Assembly (NCBI RefSeq): GCF_003994335.1
Contig: NZ_PNQZ01000040.1
Span: 17,670-81,669 of the forward strand
Source: Asaia sp. W19
Lineage (GTDB): Bacteria > Pseudomonadota > Alphaproteobacteria > Acetobacterales > Acetobacteraceae
DNA length: 64,000 nucleotides
Direction: 5' to 3'
Below are positions 9,458 to 16,853 of the stretch, piece after piece. The notes beneath the pieces were generated by a model. That model saw nothing but the letters and a program-made list of their open reading frames with translations. It did no database searches and was not told the origin of the DNA. Position numbers and translations under genes: made by a program. Numbering within the stretch: the first letter of the stretch is position 1; every line of letters starts with the position of its first letter.

Positions 9458-9981
9458 GATTCCGGCGTGTCGGCTACCGAAGCCGTCTGCATGGCGCGCC
9501 ATGTATCAAGCCGTGCCCGGATGCCCTCATCCTGAAGAGAGAGGATCGAGGCAGCGAGAAGGGCCGCATTGATCGCCCCTGCCTTGCCGATGGCCAGCGT
9601 TCCAACCGGTACGCCACCGGGCATCTGAACGATGGAAAGAAGGGAATCCATTCCCTTAAGCGCATGGGATTCCACAGGGACGCCCAGAACGGGCAATGTG
9701 GTCCAGGCTGAAACCATGCCTGGCAGGTGAGCCGCTCCCCCCGCGCCGGCGATGATCACCTGCACGCCACGCCCGCGGGCGGATCGCGCGTATTCGGTCA
9801 GACGATCGGGCGTGCGATGGGCCGAGACGATGCGCGTCTCGAAACTGATATCGAGCTCAGCAAGCTTCTCGGCTGCGAAACTCATGGTGCTCCAGTCCGA
9901 CTGGCTTCCCATGATGATGCCGATACGCGGGGTCTGAGCCGCATCCGTCGTCTGACGGTAGAGATCGAGTTCTTCGCTCAT
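9454..9981 (-). CDS. purE: N5-carboxyaminoimidazole ribonucleotide mutase
   Basis: Codes for 175 residues of class I PurE, which converts N5-CAIR into CAIR. The substrate loop [13 protein letters not shown], the active-site histidine segment [10 protein letters not shown], the carboxylate-binding [12 protein letters not shown] and the late motif [12 protein letters not shown] are all present. The protein has a short N-terminal extension of about 18 residues before the conserved core. It precedes and overlaps purK, the standard operon arrangement in which the two enzymes act consecutively. A YdcH-like gene lies directly upstream with no gap. Confidence 0.95.
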   Translation of the reverse strand: MSEELDLYRQTTDAAQTPRIGIIMGSQSDWSTMSFAAEKLAELDISFETRIVSAHRTPDRLTEYARSARGRGVQVIIAGAGGAAHLPGMVSAWTTLPVLGVPVESHALKGMDSLLSIVQMPGGVPVGTLAIGKAGAINAALLAASILSLQDEGIRARLDTWRAMQTASVADTPES

Positions 9982-10188
9982 TCAGGCAATATCATCCGGT
10001 ATAAGGCGGTTCTCGATGAAGTTGATCTCGTCCTTGAGGAGGAGTTTCCGCTTCTTGAGACGCTGCAGCTGCAACTGATTGAGAGGGTGCTGCACCAGGC
10101 GGTCGATTACCGTGTCGAGATCGCGATGCTCGCTGCGGAGCTCATGCAGACGGCGGAGCATGACTTCATGGTCAACATCAACAAGCAT
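9982..10188 (-). CDS. YdcH family protein (DUF465)
   Basis: Codes for 68 residues of the small alpha-helical YdcH/SlyX-like DUF465 family. The sequence is rich in charged heptads (LRRLHELRSEHRDLDTVIDR) and ends with the typical LKKRKLLLKDEINFIE segment, consistent with a coiled coil of two helices. The function of the family is unknown. It abuts purE without a gap and may be co-transcribed with purEK. The ATG at 10188 gives the usual family length. Confidence 0.85.
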   Translation of the reverse strand: MLVDVDHEVMLRRLHELRSEHRDLDTVIDRLVQHPLNQLQLQRLKKRKLLLKDEINFIENRLIPDDIA

Positions 10189-10264
10189 CGGTTTCTTTCC
10201 GCTAGACTGTCAGGCTCTGACCCGTAAATCTTACAACAGGGTCGTCCGCCGGTGCCATCTCTTC

Positions 10265-10849
10265 TTAGTCCTGACCGTCGTCAAAGTCTGACATTTCCGC
10301 GACAACCGGCACCGTGTGGCCTTCACGGGCAAGACGCTCATTGGCGGCCTGCACGGCGGCGTTCAGGTCGGTCTGGCTGCAAAGCCCGAGAATGACGGGA
10401 TCGCGGGGCTTGATGTTGGCGCTGTTCCAATGCTGGCGGTCGCGCACCTTGGCGATAGTGTCCTTGGTGGTACCCAGAAGCTTGATGATCTGCAGTTCCG
10501 AAAGCTGCGGAAACTGACGAAGCACGAAGGCAATCGCGTCGGGCCGGTCATTACGGCGTGCGATAGGCGTGTAGCGGGCGCCCTTGGCGCGGCGCGCTAC
10601 CGGATTTGCCTTGGCCGAGAGCTTGAGACGCAGATCGGCATTGCCCTCGCAGCGCGTGATCTGTTCCTGCGTCAGCTGATTGTTCTTGACCGGATCGTAG
10701 CCATTGATGCCCGCAGCCACCTCACCATCGGCAATGGCCTGCACTTCAAGAGGATGCATGCCACAAAATTCGGCAATCTGCGTGAAGGTGAGGGCGGTTT
10801 TGTCGATCAGCCATACGGCGGTGGCTTTCGGCATAAGCGGCAAGGTCAT
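10265..10849 (-). CDS. trcR: DUF1013 protein, TrcR-type cell cycle transcriptional regulator
   Basis: Codes for 194 residues matching the alphaproteobacterial DUF1013/TrcR family. Recognisable segments are AVWLIDKTALTFTQIAEFCG, a helix-turn-helix-like stretch near the N-terminus, GINGYDPVKNNQLT, and KVRDRQHWNSANIKPRDP in the second half (LSELQIIKLLGTTKDTIAKVR is a second HTH-like stretch). In Rhodobacter-type bacteria the family is described as binding RNA polymerase and acting in cell-cycle transcription; that role is carried over by homology. A structured leader and a possible promoter lie directly upstream. Confidence 0.85.
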   Translation of the reverse strand: MTLPLMPKATAVWLIDKTALTFTQIAEFCGMHPLEVQAIADGEVAAGINGYDPVKNNQLTQEQITRCEGNADLRLKLSAKANPVARRAKGARYTPIARRNDRPDAIAFVLRQFPQLSELQIIKLLGTTKDTIAKVRDRQHWNSANIKPRDPVILGLCSQTDLNAAVQAANERLAREGHTVPVVAEMSDFDDGQD

Positions 10850-10879
10850 CTCGGTCTATCCTGCGTGAGGAGCAAGGCT

Positions 10880-10945
10880 CCAGCAGGCACCGATTCAAAT
10901 GTCCTGCTCCGGAAGGTCCGGAGCCATCTGCGCGGCACCTGCTGG
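10880..10945 (-). other. Structured leader upstream of trcR, possible RNA element
   Basis: Bases 10880-10887 and 10938-10945 are perfect 8-bp complements and enclose a second, perfect 8-bp hairpin at 10906-10924 with a three-base loop. The element lies in the 213-base gap between hsp20 and trcR, within the probable 5' leader of trcR on the minus strand. The shape could be a regulatory leader or a small RNA. I compared it by eye with SRP RNA and 6S RNA features and found no convincing match. Confidence 0.35.
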
Positions 10946-10967
10946 ATGCACTGCAAAGTTAGCGCTG

Positions 10968-10996
10968 GTATGGTCTGTCGAGTGCGGAGGGGTCAA
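10968..10996 (-). promoter_or_regulatory. Possible sigma-70 promoter for trcR
   Basis: Read on the minus strand, TTGACC (10991-10996) is followed after 17-18 bases by CCATACC as a weak -10. Transcription would start near 10960 and give a leader of about 110 bases containing the paired element at 10880-10945. The -35 is good and the -10 is poor, so this is only a candidate. Confidence 0.3.
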
Positions 10997-11013
10997 GCCC
11001 CTCGATGACAAAT

Positions 11014-11047
11014 CGCCTAAAAATATGAACCCCGGACCTGGCGGGGG
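11014..11047 (-). terminator. Rho-independent terminator of hsp20
   Basis: On the minus strand a 5-bp CCCCG/CGGGG stem (11030-11034 with 11042-11046, seven-base loop) is followed by a T-rich run (TTCATATTTTTAGG). It lies 16 bases beyond the hsp20 stop codon, where a terminator is expected. Confidence 0.55.
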
Positions 11048-11062
11048 CCAAGGCTCAGGACT

Positions 11063-11536
11063 TCATGCAGCATGGCTGACATTCACATGGTTCGCGGTGC
11101 TTGTTGCGGGGGCCGGACCCAATGAAATCGGGATACGCCGTGGCTTGAGGGCCTCGGGGGTGACCTGTCGCACTGTGATGGTCAGAAGTCCATTGATCAA
11201 TTCAGCACCGGCAATCTCGATATGATCAGCCAGCGCGAACCGCCGTTCGAATGCTCTTGTGGCGATGCCACGATGGAGCAGCTCGCCGACGCGATCGTGA
11301 CGCGGCACACTGCCTTTGATGATCAACTGGTTGTCGGCGAGGTAGATCTCGACATCATCGGGGCCAAACCCGGCCAGCGCCATGGTGACACGATAGACGT
11401 CATCCGAGGCTTTTTCGATATTGTAGGGGGGATAGCTCGCATGGGCGGGCGCGTTGGATACCGCATCATCGACGAGACGTGCCAGGCGATCAAAGCCGAT
11501 GGCTGAGCGAAAAAGCGGAGCAAAATCGTATGACAT
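11063..11536 (-). CDS. Small heat shock protein, Hsp20/IbpA type
   Basis: Codes for 157 residues. The alpha-crystallin domain is evident: YPPYNIEKASDDVYRVTMAL at its start, LIIKG, and the ending GLLTITV, followed by a C-terminal tail with RRIPIS, an IxI-like anchoring motif. The N-terminus MSYDFAPLFRSAIGFDRL is the pattern of class A alphaproteobacterial and IbpA-type small heat shock proteins, which hold unfolding proteins as oligomers. The ATG at 11536 has an excellent ribosome-binding site (AGGAGG). A longer frame to 11878 is not supported. A transcription terminator follows the stop. Confidence 0.93.
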   Translation of the reverse strand: MSYDFAPLFRSAIGFDRLARLVDDAVSNAPAHASYPPYNIEKASDDVYRVTMALAGFGPDDVEIYLADNQLIIKGSVPRHDRVGELLHRGIATRAFERRFALADHIEIAGAELINGLLTITVRQVTPEALKPRRIPISLGPAPATSTANHVNVSHAA

Positions 11537-11654
11537 GATGTGAACCTCCTTCAAGGCAGATCCATCAGCGCGCCTCCTCACGGGCCGGCGCGACTGCATG
11601 AGGGTAATGCGGCAACCCCTGTCGGGCATTGCCGCTCCCTGCATGTGGGATCGT

Positions 11655-11682
11655 TTCCGGGCAGGACAAGAGCCTGCCCGGG
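11655..11682 (-). terminator. Hairpin after rpmE, terminator-like
   Basis: CCGGGCAGG (11657-11665) and CCTGCCCGG (11673-11681) form a perfect 9-bp stem with a seven-base loop, 15 bases past the rpmE stop on the minus strand. There is no T-run after it, so it may stabilise the 3' end rather than terminate by itself. Confidence 0.4.
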
Positions 11683-11696
11683 AAGGAGCACCAGGA

Positions 11697-11930
11697 TTAC
11701 TTTTTGGCGGCGCGTGCCCCGATTCCGGCGAAGCGCTTGTTGAACTTGGCAACCTGGCCCCCGGTGTCGAGCATGCGCTGGACGCCAGTCCAGGCGGGAT
11801 GCGACTTCGGGTCGACGTCGAGACGCAGCGTGTCGCCAGCCTTGCCGTAGCAGGAGTTCGTCTTGAACTCGGTGCCATCGGTCATGATGATGGTGATTTC
11901 GTGATAATCGGGGTGAATGCCGGATTTCAT
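11697..11930 (-). CDS. rpmE: 50S ribosomal protein L31
   Basis: Codes for 77 residues of ribosomal protein L31. The opening [19 protein letters not shown] and the segment [22 protein letters not shown] are diagnostic. Only one cysteine is present (NSCYGK), so the CxxC pairs of the zinc-binding form are missing. This is the zinc-free (C-minus) variant usual in alphaproteobacteria. It is a single gene, read divergently from mscL, with a strong hairpin after the stop. Confidence 0.95.
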   Translation of the reverse strand: MKSGIHPDYHEITIIMTDGTEFKTNSCYGKAGDTLRLDVDPKSHPAWTGVQRMLDTGGQVAKFNKRFAGIGARAAKK

Positions 11931-12163
11931 GGGGGTGTCCTCGTTGAAATGCTCCGATGCCGACCGGAGCGGATGGCGGGGCTATAACGGAAAGAAACGG
12001 TGAGGGGAACGACAAAAACGCAGAAACTTTTGGCTACGCTGCGTTTTTTCTATCGATCCCTCCACCTTTAGCCCACATTCTGAGCCCGCCATGCGTGCCG
12101 CCTCCATCTTGTGTGGCCATGCGGCTCATTTCACATCTTCCACCTTTCAGGAGAAAGTCATCG

Positions 12164-12622
12164 ATGTCCGATCTCAGATCAAAGCTGCACACACCGGGAT
12201 GGGTCGCGGAATTTCAGAAATTCATCATGCGTGGCAACGTTATCGACATGGCGGTCGGTATCATCATCGGTGCAGCCTTCACCTCGATCGTGACGAGCCT
12301 TGTCAAGGATATCCTGACCCCCGGGATCGGGTTGCTGACCGGGGGGATCGACTTCTCCAATATCTTCGTCACCCTGAAAGGCCCGGTGCTGCCCACCCTT
12401 GCCGAGGCTCAGAAGGCTGGTGCCGTTACGATCAATATTGGCGTCTTTCTGAATGTAGTGATTCAGTTTCTGATCGTGGCTTTTGCCGTGTTCTGGCTCA
12501 TCAAGCTTGTATCTCGTTTCCAGCGCAAGCAAGAGGCTGCCCCTGCCGCTCCCCCGGCCCCTACAAAGAGCGAGGTCCTGCTGAGCGAAATTCGCGACCT
12601 GATCGCCAAGGATGCGGGCTGA
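12164..12622 (+). CDS. mscL: Large-conductance mechanosensitive channel
   Basis: Codes for 152 residues of MscL, the pentameric inner-membrane valve that releases solutes during hypo-osmotic shock. The N-terminal helix and first membrane helix read [20 protein letters not shown], including the conserved RGNV(I/V)D pore segment, and the second membrane helix is [19 protein letters not shown] cytoplasmic helix ([12 protein letters not shown]) closes the protein. The loop is somewhat longer than in the E. coli protein. The ATG at 12164 follows an AGGAGAAAG ribosome-binding site; the longer upstream frame has no support. Confidence 0.95.
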   Translation: MSDLRSKLHTPGWVAEFQKFIMRGNVIDMAVGIIIGAAFTSIVTSLVKDILTPGIGLLTGGIDFSNIFVTLKGPVLPTLAEAQKAGAVTINIGVFLNVVIQFLIVAFAVFWLIKLVSRFQRKQEAAPAAPPAPTKSEVLLSEIRDLIAKDAG

Positions 12623-12667
12623 GCCGTTCCTCAACTGGGCGCGTCACCCTTGGCGCGCGCTTCTGTT

Positions 12668-12692
12668 CGGCGCATGATCCTTTCATGCGCCG
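12668..12692 (+). promoter_or_regulatory. 10-bp hairpin that contains the lipoprotein start codon
   Basis: CGGCGCATGA (12668-12677) and TCATGCGCCG (12683-12692) are perfect complements separated by a five-base loop. The ATG at 12685-12687 of the following gene lies inside the stem. This could hide the start codon from ribosomes or simply be a terminator-like structure after mscL; there is no T-run after it. Confidence 0.45.
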
Positions 12693-13056
12693 CTTACTTG
12701 TCCCCATCACCATGACGGTCCTCCTCTCCCTCACGGCGTGTGCCGGGCAGGGAGGCGACCATCTGATGCAGAACCGCTCGCCGAGTGTTCTGCTGACGAG
12801 CTATGCCATTGCGAATGGCATGGCAGAACATGGTCTGATCACGAAGATCCTGCAGCATCAGGCCACGCGCGCGGATATCGCGAAACTGATTGCCATCGAC
12901 CACAACACCTGGATTGCCATCAGGCAGGCAGCCTTCACGCCAACCGATGATAATTTCCGTGCTGCAGATGACGGAATTCTGCAGATCCTCAGCTACTCCA
13001 CGCCTGTCTCGCAGCCTGCGCCGAAGGGCGATAGCAAGAGCGCGTCAATCCCCTGA
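12685..13056 (+). CDS. Small putative lipoprotein of unknown function
   Basis: Codes for 123 residues. A short lipoprotein signal peptide is visible: MRRLL, a hydrophobic stretch (VPITMTVLLSL) and the lipobox LTAC at residues 16-19. The mature part is helical and polar with no recognised domain (for example HGLITKILQHQATRADIAKL). It should be anchored to a cell-envelope membrane. It follows mscL by 62 bases on the same strand. The start lies inside a hairpin; an alternative in-frame ATG at 12712 would give a shorter signal peptide. A strong terminator follows the stop. Confidence 0.65.
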   Translation: MRRLLVPITMTVLLSLTACAGQGGDHLMQNRSPSVLLTSYAIANGMAEHGLITKILQHQATRADIAKLIAIDHNTWIAIRQAAFTPTDDNFRAADDGILQILSYSTPVSQPAPKGDSKSASIP

Positions 13057-13105
13057 ACGCTCGTCGTGCTCTTCGGGTGTGACTGCCGTCTCACGCAGCA
13101 TGCAT

Positions 13106-13133
13106 GAAAAAGGCGCCCATGAGGCGCCTTTTT
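13106..13133. terminator. Bidirectional rho-independent terminator
   Basis: A perfect GGCGCC/GGCGCC stem (13112-13117 and 13123-13128, loop CATGA) has five A's before it and five T's after it, so it can terminate from either side. It lies between the lipoprotein gene and the converging secF gene. Confidence 0.85.
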
Positions 13134-13173
13134 GCATTGAACCGGGGGATATGCCGGTAATCCTGTAATGCCC

Positions 13174-14112
13174 TTAGACCGGCCTGCTGCGACGCAGGCG
13201 TTTCTCTCCCATAAGCAGCAGGAGCGGCGCGGCGATGAAGATCGAGGAGGACGTTCCGACAACGATGCCGAAGAGCATGACTGTCGCAAAGCCGGAAAGA
13301 CTGTGCCCGCCAAAGATTGCGAGGGGCAGTGCGGCAAGGAAGACCGTCATGGACGTGCCCAGTGTGCGATTCAGTGTTTCGTTGATCGAGAGATCCAGCA
13401 AATCGCGAAGCGGCATGGTGCGGTATTTGCGCAGATTTTCGCGCACACGGTCATAGACGACCACCTTGTCATTCGTGGAGTAGCCCAGGATGGTCAGAAT
13501 TGCCGCCACCATCACGAGATCGAACTGGAACCGTGTGATGGCGAGAAACCCGACAGTCTTGGTCAGATCCAGCACGAGCGTGATCACGGCACTAACGGCA
13601 AATTCCCACTCAAATCGCACCCAGATATAGACCAGAATCATGGCCAGGCTGAGCCCGAGAGCGAGAAGACCGTTACGGAAGAGCTCACTCGATACAGATG
13701 CGCCTACGGCGTCCGCCCGCAGGACCTGCGTCCCGGCCTGAGCCTCAACCACAGCATGACGCACGGTATCGACCAGGCTCTGCGTCGCCGCTTCCTGATT
13801 GGGCCCGGCGGGCGGCGTATCAAGCTGGATCAGTACATCACGGTCACTGCCGAATTTCTGTAGTCCTGCGGCAGAGATCCCATGGGCGGCGAGGGCGTGA
13901 CGCAGCTTGTCAAAATCGGCTGGACCCTGCGTCTGGGCTTCAACCACGATTCCGCCGCGGAAATCGAGGCCAAGCTTCAGCCCAGGAACGAAGAACAGCA
14001 CCACAGAGAGCGCCGAGAGAATGGCCGAAGTCGCAAGGCCTGCGAAGCGGCCGCGCATGAACGGGATATGCTTGTCTTCACGGACGAAGCGGAAAAGGGG
14101 ACGTGAGAGCAT
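13174..14112 (-). CDS. secF: Protein translocase subunit SecF
   Basis: Codes for 312 residues of SecF, which with SecD uses the proton-motive force to complete Sec-dependent export. A first membrane helix (SAILSALSVVLFFVPGLKL) is followed by the signature LGLDFRGGIVVE, a periplasmic domain, and five further membrane helices with the RND motifs. Conserved segments YIWVRFEWEFAVSAVI, GYSTNDKVVVYDRVRENLR and SINETLNRT are all present. The gene starts four bases after the secD stop, the standard operon order. It ends near a bidirectional terminator. Confidence 0.96.
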   Translation of the reverse strand: MLSRPLFRFVREDKHIPFMRGRFAGLATSAILSALSVVLFFVPGLKLGLDFRGGIVVEAQTQGPADFDKLRHALAAHGISAAGLQKFGSDRDVLIQLDTPPAGPNQEAATQSLVDTVRHAVVEAQAGTQVLRADAVGASVSSELFRNGLLALGLSLAMILVYIWVRFEWEFAVSAVITLVLDLTKTVGFLAITRFQFDLVMVAAILTILGYSTNDKVVVYDRVRENLRKYRTMPLRDLLDLSINETLNRTLGTSMTVFLAALPLAIFGGHSLSGFATVMLFGIVVGTSSSIFIAAPLLLLMGEKRLRRSRPV

Positions 14113-14116
14113 CGCT

Positions 14117-15667
14117 TCAGACCGGCAGTTCAGTGGGACGGGTGAGGGCGTACCAGCGCACCATGAGCAGGCGCGAGAGCAGCATGGTGGTAAAGAGCGT
14201 GGTGACGATACCGATCGTGATCGTCAGGGCGAAGCCTCGCACCGGACCTGTACCAAAAACGAACAGCATGACATGGGCCAGAAAGGCTGTGGCATTACTG
14301 TCAATAATGGTGGACGACGCACGCTCGAAGCCTGCTTGCATGGCTGCAAGAGCCGTCCGTCCGCGACCGACCTCCTCACGGATACGCTCGTTGATCAGGA
14401 TATTCGCATCCACCGCCATGCCAAGCGTCAACAGCATGCCTGCCATGCCGGGCAAGGTCAGCGTCGCTTCGAATAATGACAGAATGGCGGTCATGAGCAC
14501 GAGGTTCGCCAGGAGCGCAACATTTGCGTAGAGGCCAAAGCGCCCATAGAACAACGCCATGAACAGAATCACGAGCACGAACCCGATGCCAAGGCTGATT
14601 GCGCCGGCGCGGATCGAATCAGCGCCGAGAGAGGGCCCAATGGAACGCTGCTCGATAACGGCCAGCGGGGCGGGCAGGGCACCCGCACGCAGCATGAGCG
14701 CGAGATCGGTTGCTGCCTGAGCCGTGAACCGACCGGTGATCTGGCCACTCCCTTGGGTGATAGGCTCGTTGATGACCGGCGCCTCGATCACTTTATTGTC
14801 CAGTACGATCGCGAAGCGTCGCCCGACATTCTGCGTGGTTGTCTGGGCAAAGGCGCGGGCACCCGCCCGGTTGAATGAAAAGCTGACCGCCCACCCACCG
14901 TCTTTCTGGTCGATGGTCGTTCCTGCATTGGTGAGGGCTGCGCCATCTACCTCGACATGATCCATCACGGGAAGCAGGACGTTGTTATCGCTCATATCAG
15001 GCAGCATGGTTGCACCTGGCGGGGCCACGTTGCCGCCCGCACCATTGGCGAGCATCCGAAATGTCATCTTGGCAGTGGTACCGAGAAGCCGCTTGATGTG
15101 CTCCGGATCACTGATGCCCGGCAGTTCAACCACAATGCGGTCATCACCCTGACGTGTGATTTCCGGGTCAACTGCTCCCGTTCCGTCGATACGGCGGCGC
15201 ACAATCTCGATCGACTGGCTGACGGCCTCGCGAGCACGTTGTTTGAGAGCGGCCTCGTTCAGAGTCAGGGTGATACGGCCCTGATCCAGGGCTGCCGCGA
15301 TGTCGCCGCCGTTGCCTGTCAGGGCGGAGAGGGCGGTCAGGCTCGCCTGTGCCTCATTGGCGTCGCGCGGCAGAAAGCTCAGTACGCGCGCGCTGCCATC
15401 CTTGTGGAAATCGCGATAGCCGAGATTCTTTTCGATCAGGACCTGCTTGACCTGATCTTCGAGCCCCTGAAGGCGGTCATCGACCAGGCTCTGCTGGTCG
15501 AGTCGAAGAAGCAGATATGAGCCGCCGCGCAGATCCAGACCGAGATGGATCTGGTGCCATGGCAGCTTGGCCGCGGGCGCACGCATGAAATTGGGCAGGC
15601 AAAGCAGGAGACCGAGGACACAGACCCCGAGAACTCCCAGCATGGTGGGCCGACTATAGTACATCAT
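14117..15667 (-). CDS. secD: Protein translocase subunit SecD
   Basis: Codes for 516 residues of SecD. After the first membrane helix the D1 motif reads LGLDLRGGSYLLL. The large periplasmic domain contains RRRIDGTGAVDPEITRQGDDRI and VELPGISDPE. The C-terminal membrane half has IRAGAISLGIGFVLVILFM and LTLGMAVDANILINERIREE, the conserved proton-pathway region. It works with SecF and SecYEG at the inner membrane. It heads a secD-secF pair; yajC, often found before secD, is not present. An inverted repeat lies in the upstream gap (15716-15723 with 15776-15783). Confidence 0.96.
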   Translation of the reverse strand: MMYYSRPTMLGVLGVCVLGLLLCLPNFMRAPAAKLPWHQIHLGLDLRGGSYLLLRLDQQSLVDDRLQGLEDQVKQVLIEKNLGYRDFHKDGSARVLSFLPRDANEAQASLTALSALTGNGGDIAAALDQGRITLTLNEAALKQRAREAVSQSIEIVRRRIDGTGAVDPEITRQGDDRIVVELPGISDPEHIKRLLGTTAKMTFRMLANGAGGNVAPPGATMLPDMSDNNVLLPVMDHVEVDGAALTNAGTTIDQKDGGWAVSFSFNRAGARAFAQTTTQNVGRRFAIVLDNKVIEAPVINEPITQGSGQITGRFTAQAATDLALMLRAGALPAPLAVIEQRSIGPSLGADSIRAGAISLGIGFVLVILFMALFYGRFGLYANVALLANLVLMTAILSLFEATLTLPGMAGMLLTLGMAVDANILINERIREEVGRGRTALAAMQAGFERASSTIIDSNATAFLAHVMLFVFGTGPVRGFALTITIGIVTTLFTTMLLSRLLMVRWYALTRPTELPV

Positions 15668-15829
15668 CGAGCGGAGCGGCGTCCTTCTTGTAACGACCGG
15701 AGATCAAAAACTACCGCAGGGCGGTCAGGCAGCGGGAAGATGCCGGGTGGCGCAGCGCGTTGCAACCTCCCTTTGCGCCCTGCTACACCAAATTTCATGA
15801 ATTCAGGCGTACAAAAGTCAGGAAAACAC

Positions 15830-16801
15830 ATGTTGAAGGTCGGGATTGTCGGGGCTGGGCATTTCGGCCGTTTTCATGCTCTCAAGGCGCGCGATTGTCC
15901 CCGGGAGCAGCTTGTCGCTTTGTATGACCCCGATCCTGCCCGCGCGAAAAACGTGGCCGAGGAGGCGGGATGTACGATGGCCATGAGCCTGGAGGGGCTG
16001 ATAGATCAGGTGGACGCCGTGATCGTCGCAGCGCCTGCAGAGCATCATTTTCCGGTCGCCTCGGCCTGCCTCCGGGCTGGGCGTCATGTACTCGTCGAGA
16101 AACCGATTGCGGCAACCCTTGAGGAAGCGCAAGCGCTTGCCGAGCTCGCGCGCGAAAGCGGCTGCGTCCTGCAGGTCGGACATTTGCTGCGTTATTCCTC
16201 CGAGCACCGGGCAATCTCCGAACGTATCGGCAAGCCGCTTTATATCGAGGCGACGCGTATCGCGCCGTTCAAACCGCGCGGCACGGACGTGTCGGTCATT
16301 CTTGATCTGATGATCCATGATCTTGATCTGGTGCTTTCGCTCGTGGACTCACCGATTGAGTCGATCGATGCCGTTGGCGTCGCGGTTTCGAGCGAGCATG
16401 AAGACATCTCCAATGCGCGTGTGCGTTTCGCCAATGGGTGTGTGGCTGCTATCTCAGCCAGCCGTATCTCGCTCAAGACCGAGCGAAAGATGCGCGTATT
16501 TTCTGAAGAGGGCTATCTCTCCGCTGATTTCATGCAGCAGGAGCTCACGATGATCGGTCGCAAGCGGGGTTTGCCCCTGCCCGGAACGGGAGGATTCAGG
16601 CGCGAGGCGCTGCGCTGGAAGGATTGCGACTGCCTCGCTGCCGAGCACGATGCCTTCGCGTCCGCCTGTCTCGACGGCGCCCCCATTCTCGTTGATGCCG
16701 AGGCCGGGATCAGAGCGCTTGATGCGGCCATCAGGGTGAAGGCCAGTATGGATGAAACCCGGGCACGCATGGAATTATCCGGGCTCATCGGAAGCGCCTA
16801 A
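15830..16801 (+). CDS. Gfo/Idh/MocA family oxidoreductase
   Basis: Codes for 323 residues. A Rossmann fold starts immediately with VGIVGAGHFGRFHALK. The family lysine motif HVLVEKPIAATLEEA is present, followed by the mixed alpha/beta domain (DLMIHDLDLVLSLVDS). These enzymes oxidise or reduce sugars, inositols or related molecules with NAD(P); the exact substrate cannot be told. Some relatives work in UDP-sugar metabolism. The ATG at 15830 has an AGGA ribosome-binding site; another in-frame ATG at 15797 would add 11 residues before the Rossmann fold. It is read divergently from secD. Confidence 0.88.
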   Translation: MLKVGIVGAGHFGRFHALKARDCPREQLVALYDPDPARAKNVAEEAGCTMAMSLEGLIDQVDAVIVAAPAEHHFPVASACLRAGRHVLVEKPIAATLEEAQALAELARESGCVLQVGHLLRYSSEHRAISERIGKPLYIEATRIAPFKPRGTDVSVILDLMIHDLDLVLSLVDSPIESIDAVGVAVSSEHEDISNARVRFANGCVAAISASRISLKTERKMRVFSEEGYLSADFMQQELTMIGRKRGLPLPGTGGFRREALRWKDCDCLAAEHDAFASACLDGAPILVDAEAGIRALDAAIRVKASMDETRARMELSGLIGSA

Positions 16802-16853
16802 CGTCGAGCGGGGCTTGGAGCTGAGCGCTCCAATCTCGCGTGATGTGAACCGA

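Noticed and set aside
10880..10945. Structured element before trcR considered as 4.5S (SRP) RNA or 6S RNA
   Set aside because: It has a GGAAGG-like tip but not the conserved flanking bases; kept only as an unnamed structured leader.
15716..15783. Inverted repeat in the secD-oxidoreductase gap considered as SRP RNA or another small RNA
   Set aside because: 8-bp arms are real, but the interior lacks the conserved GGAA-loop and neighbouring bases of SRP RNA and no other family fitted.
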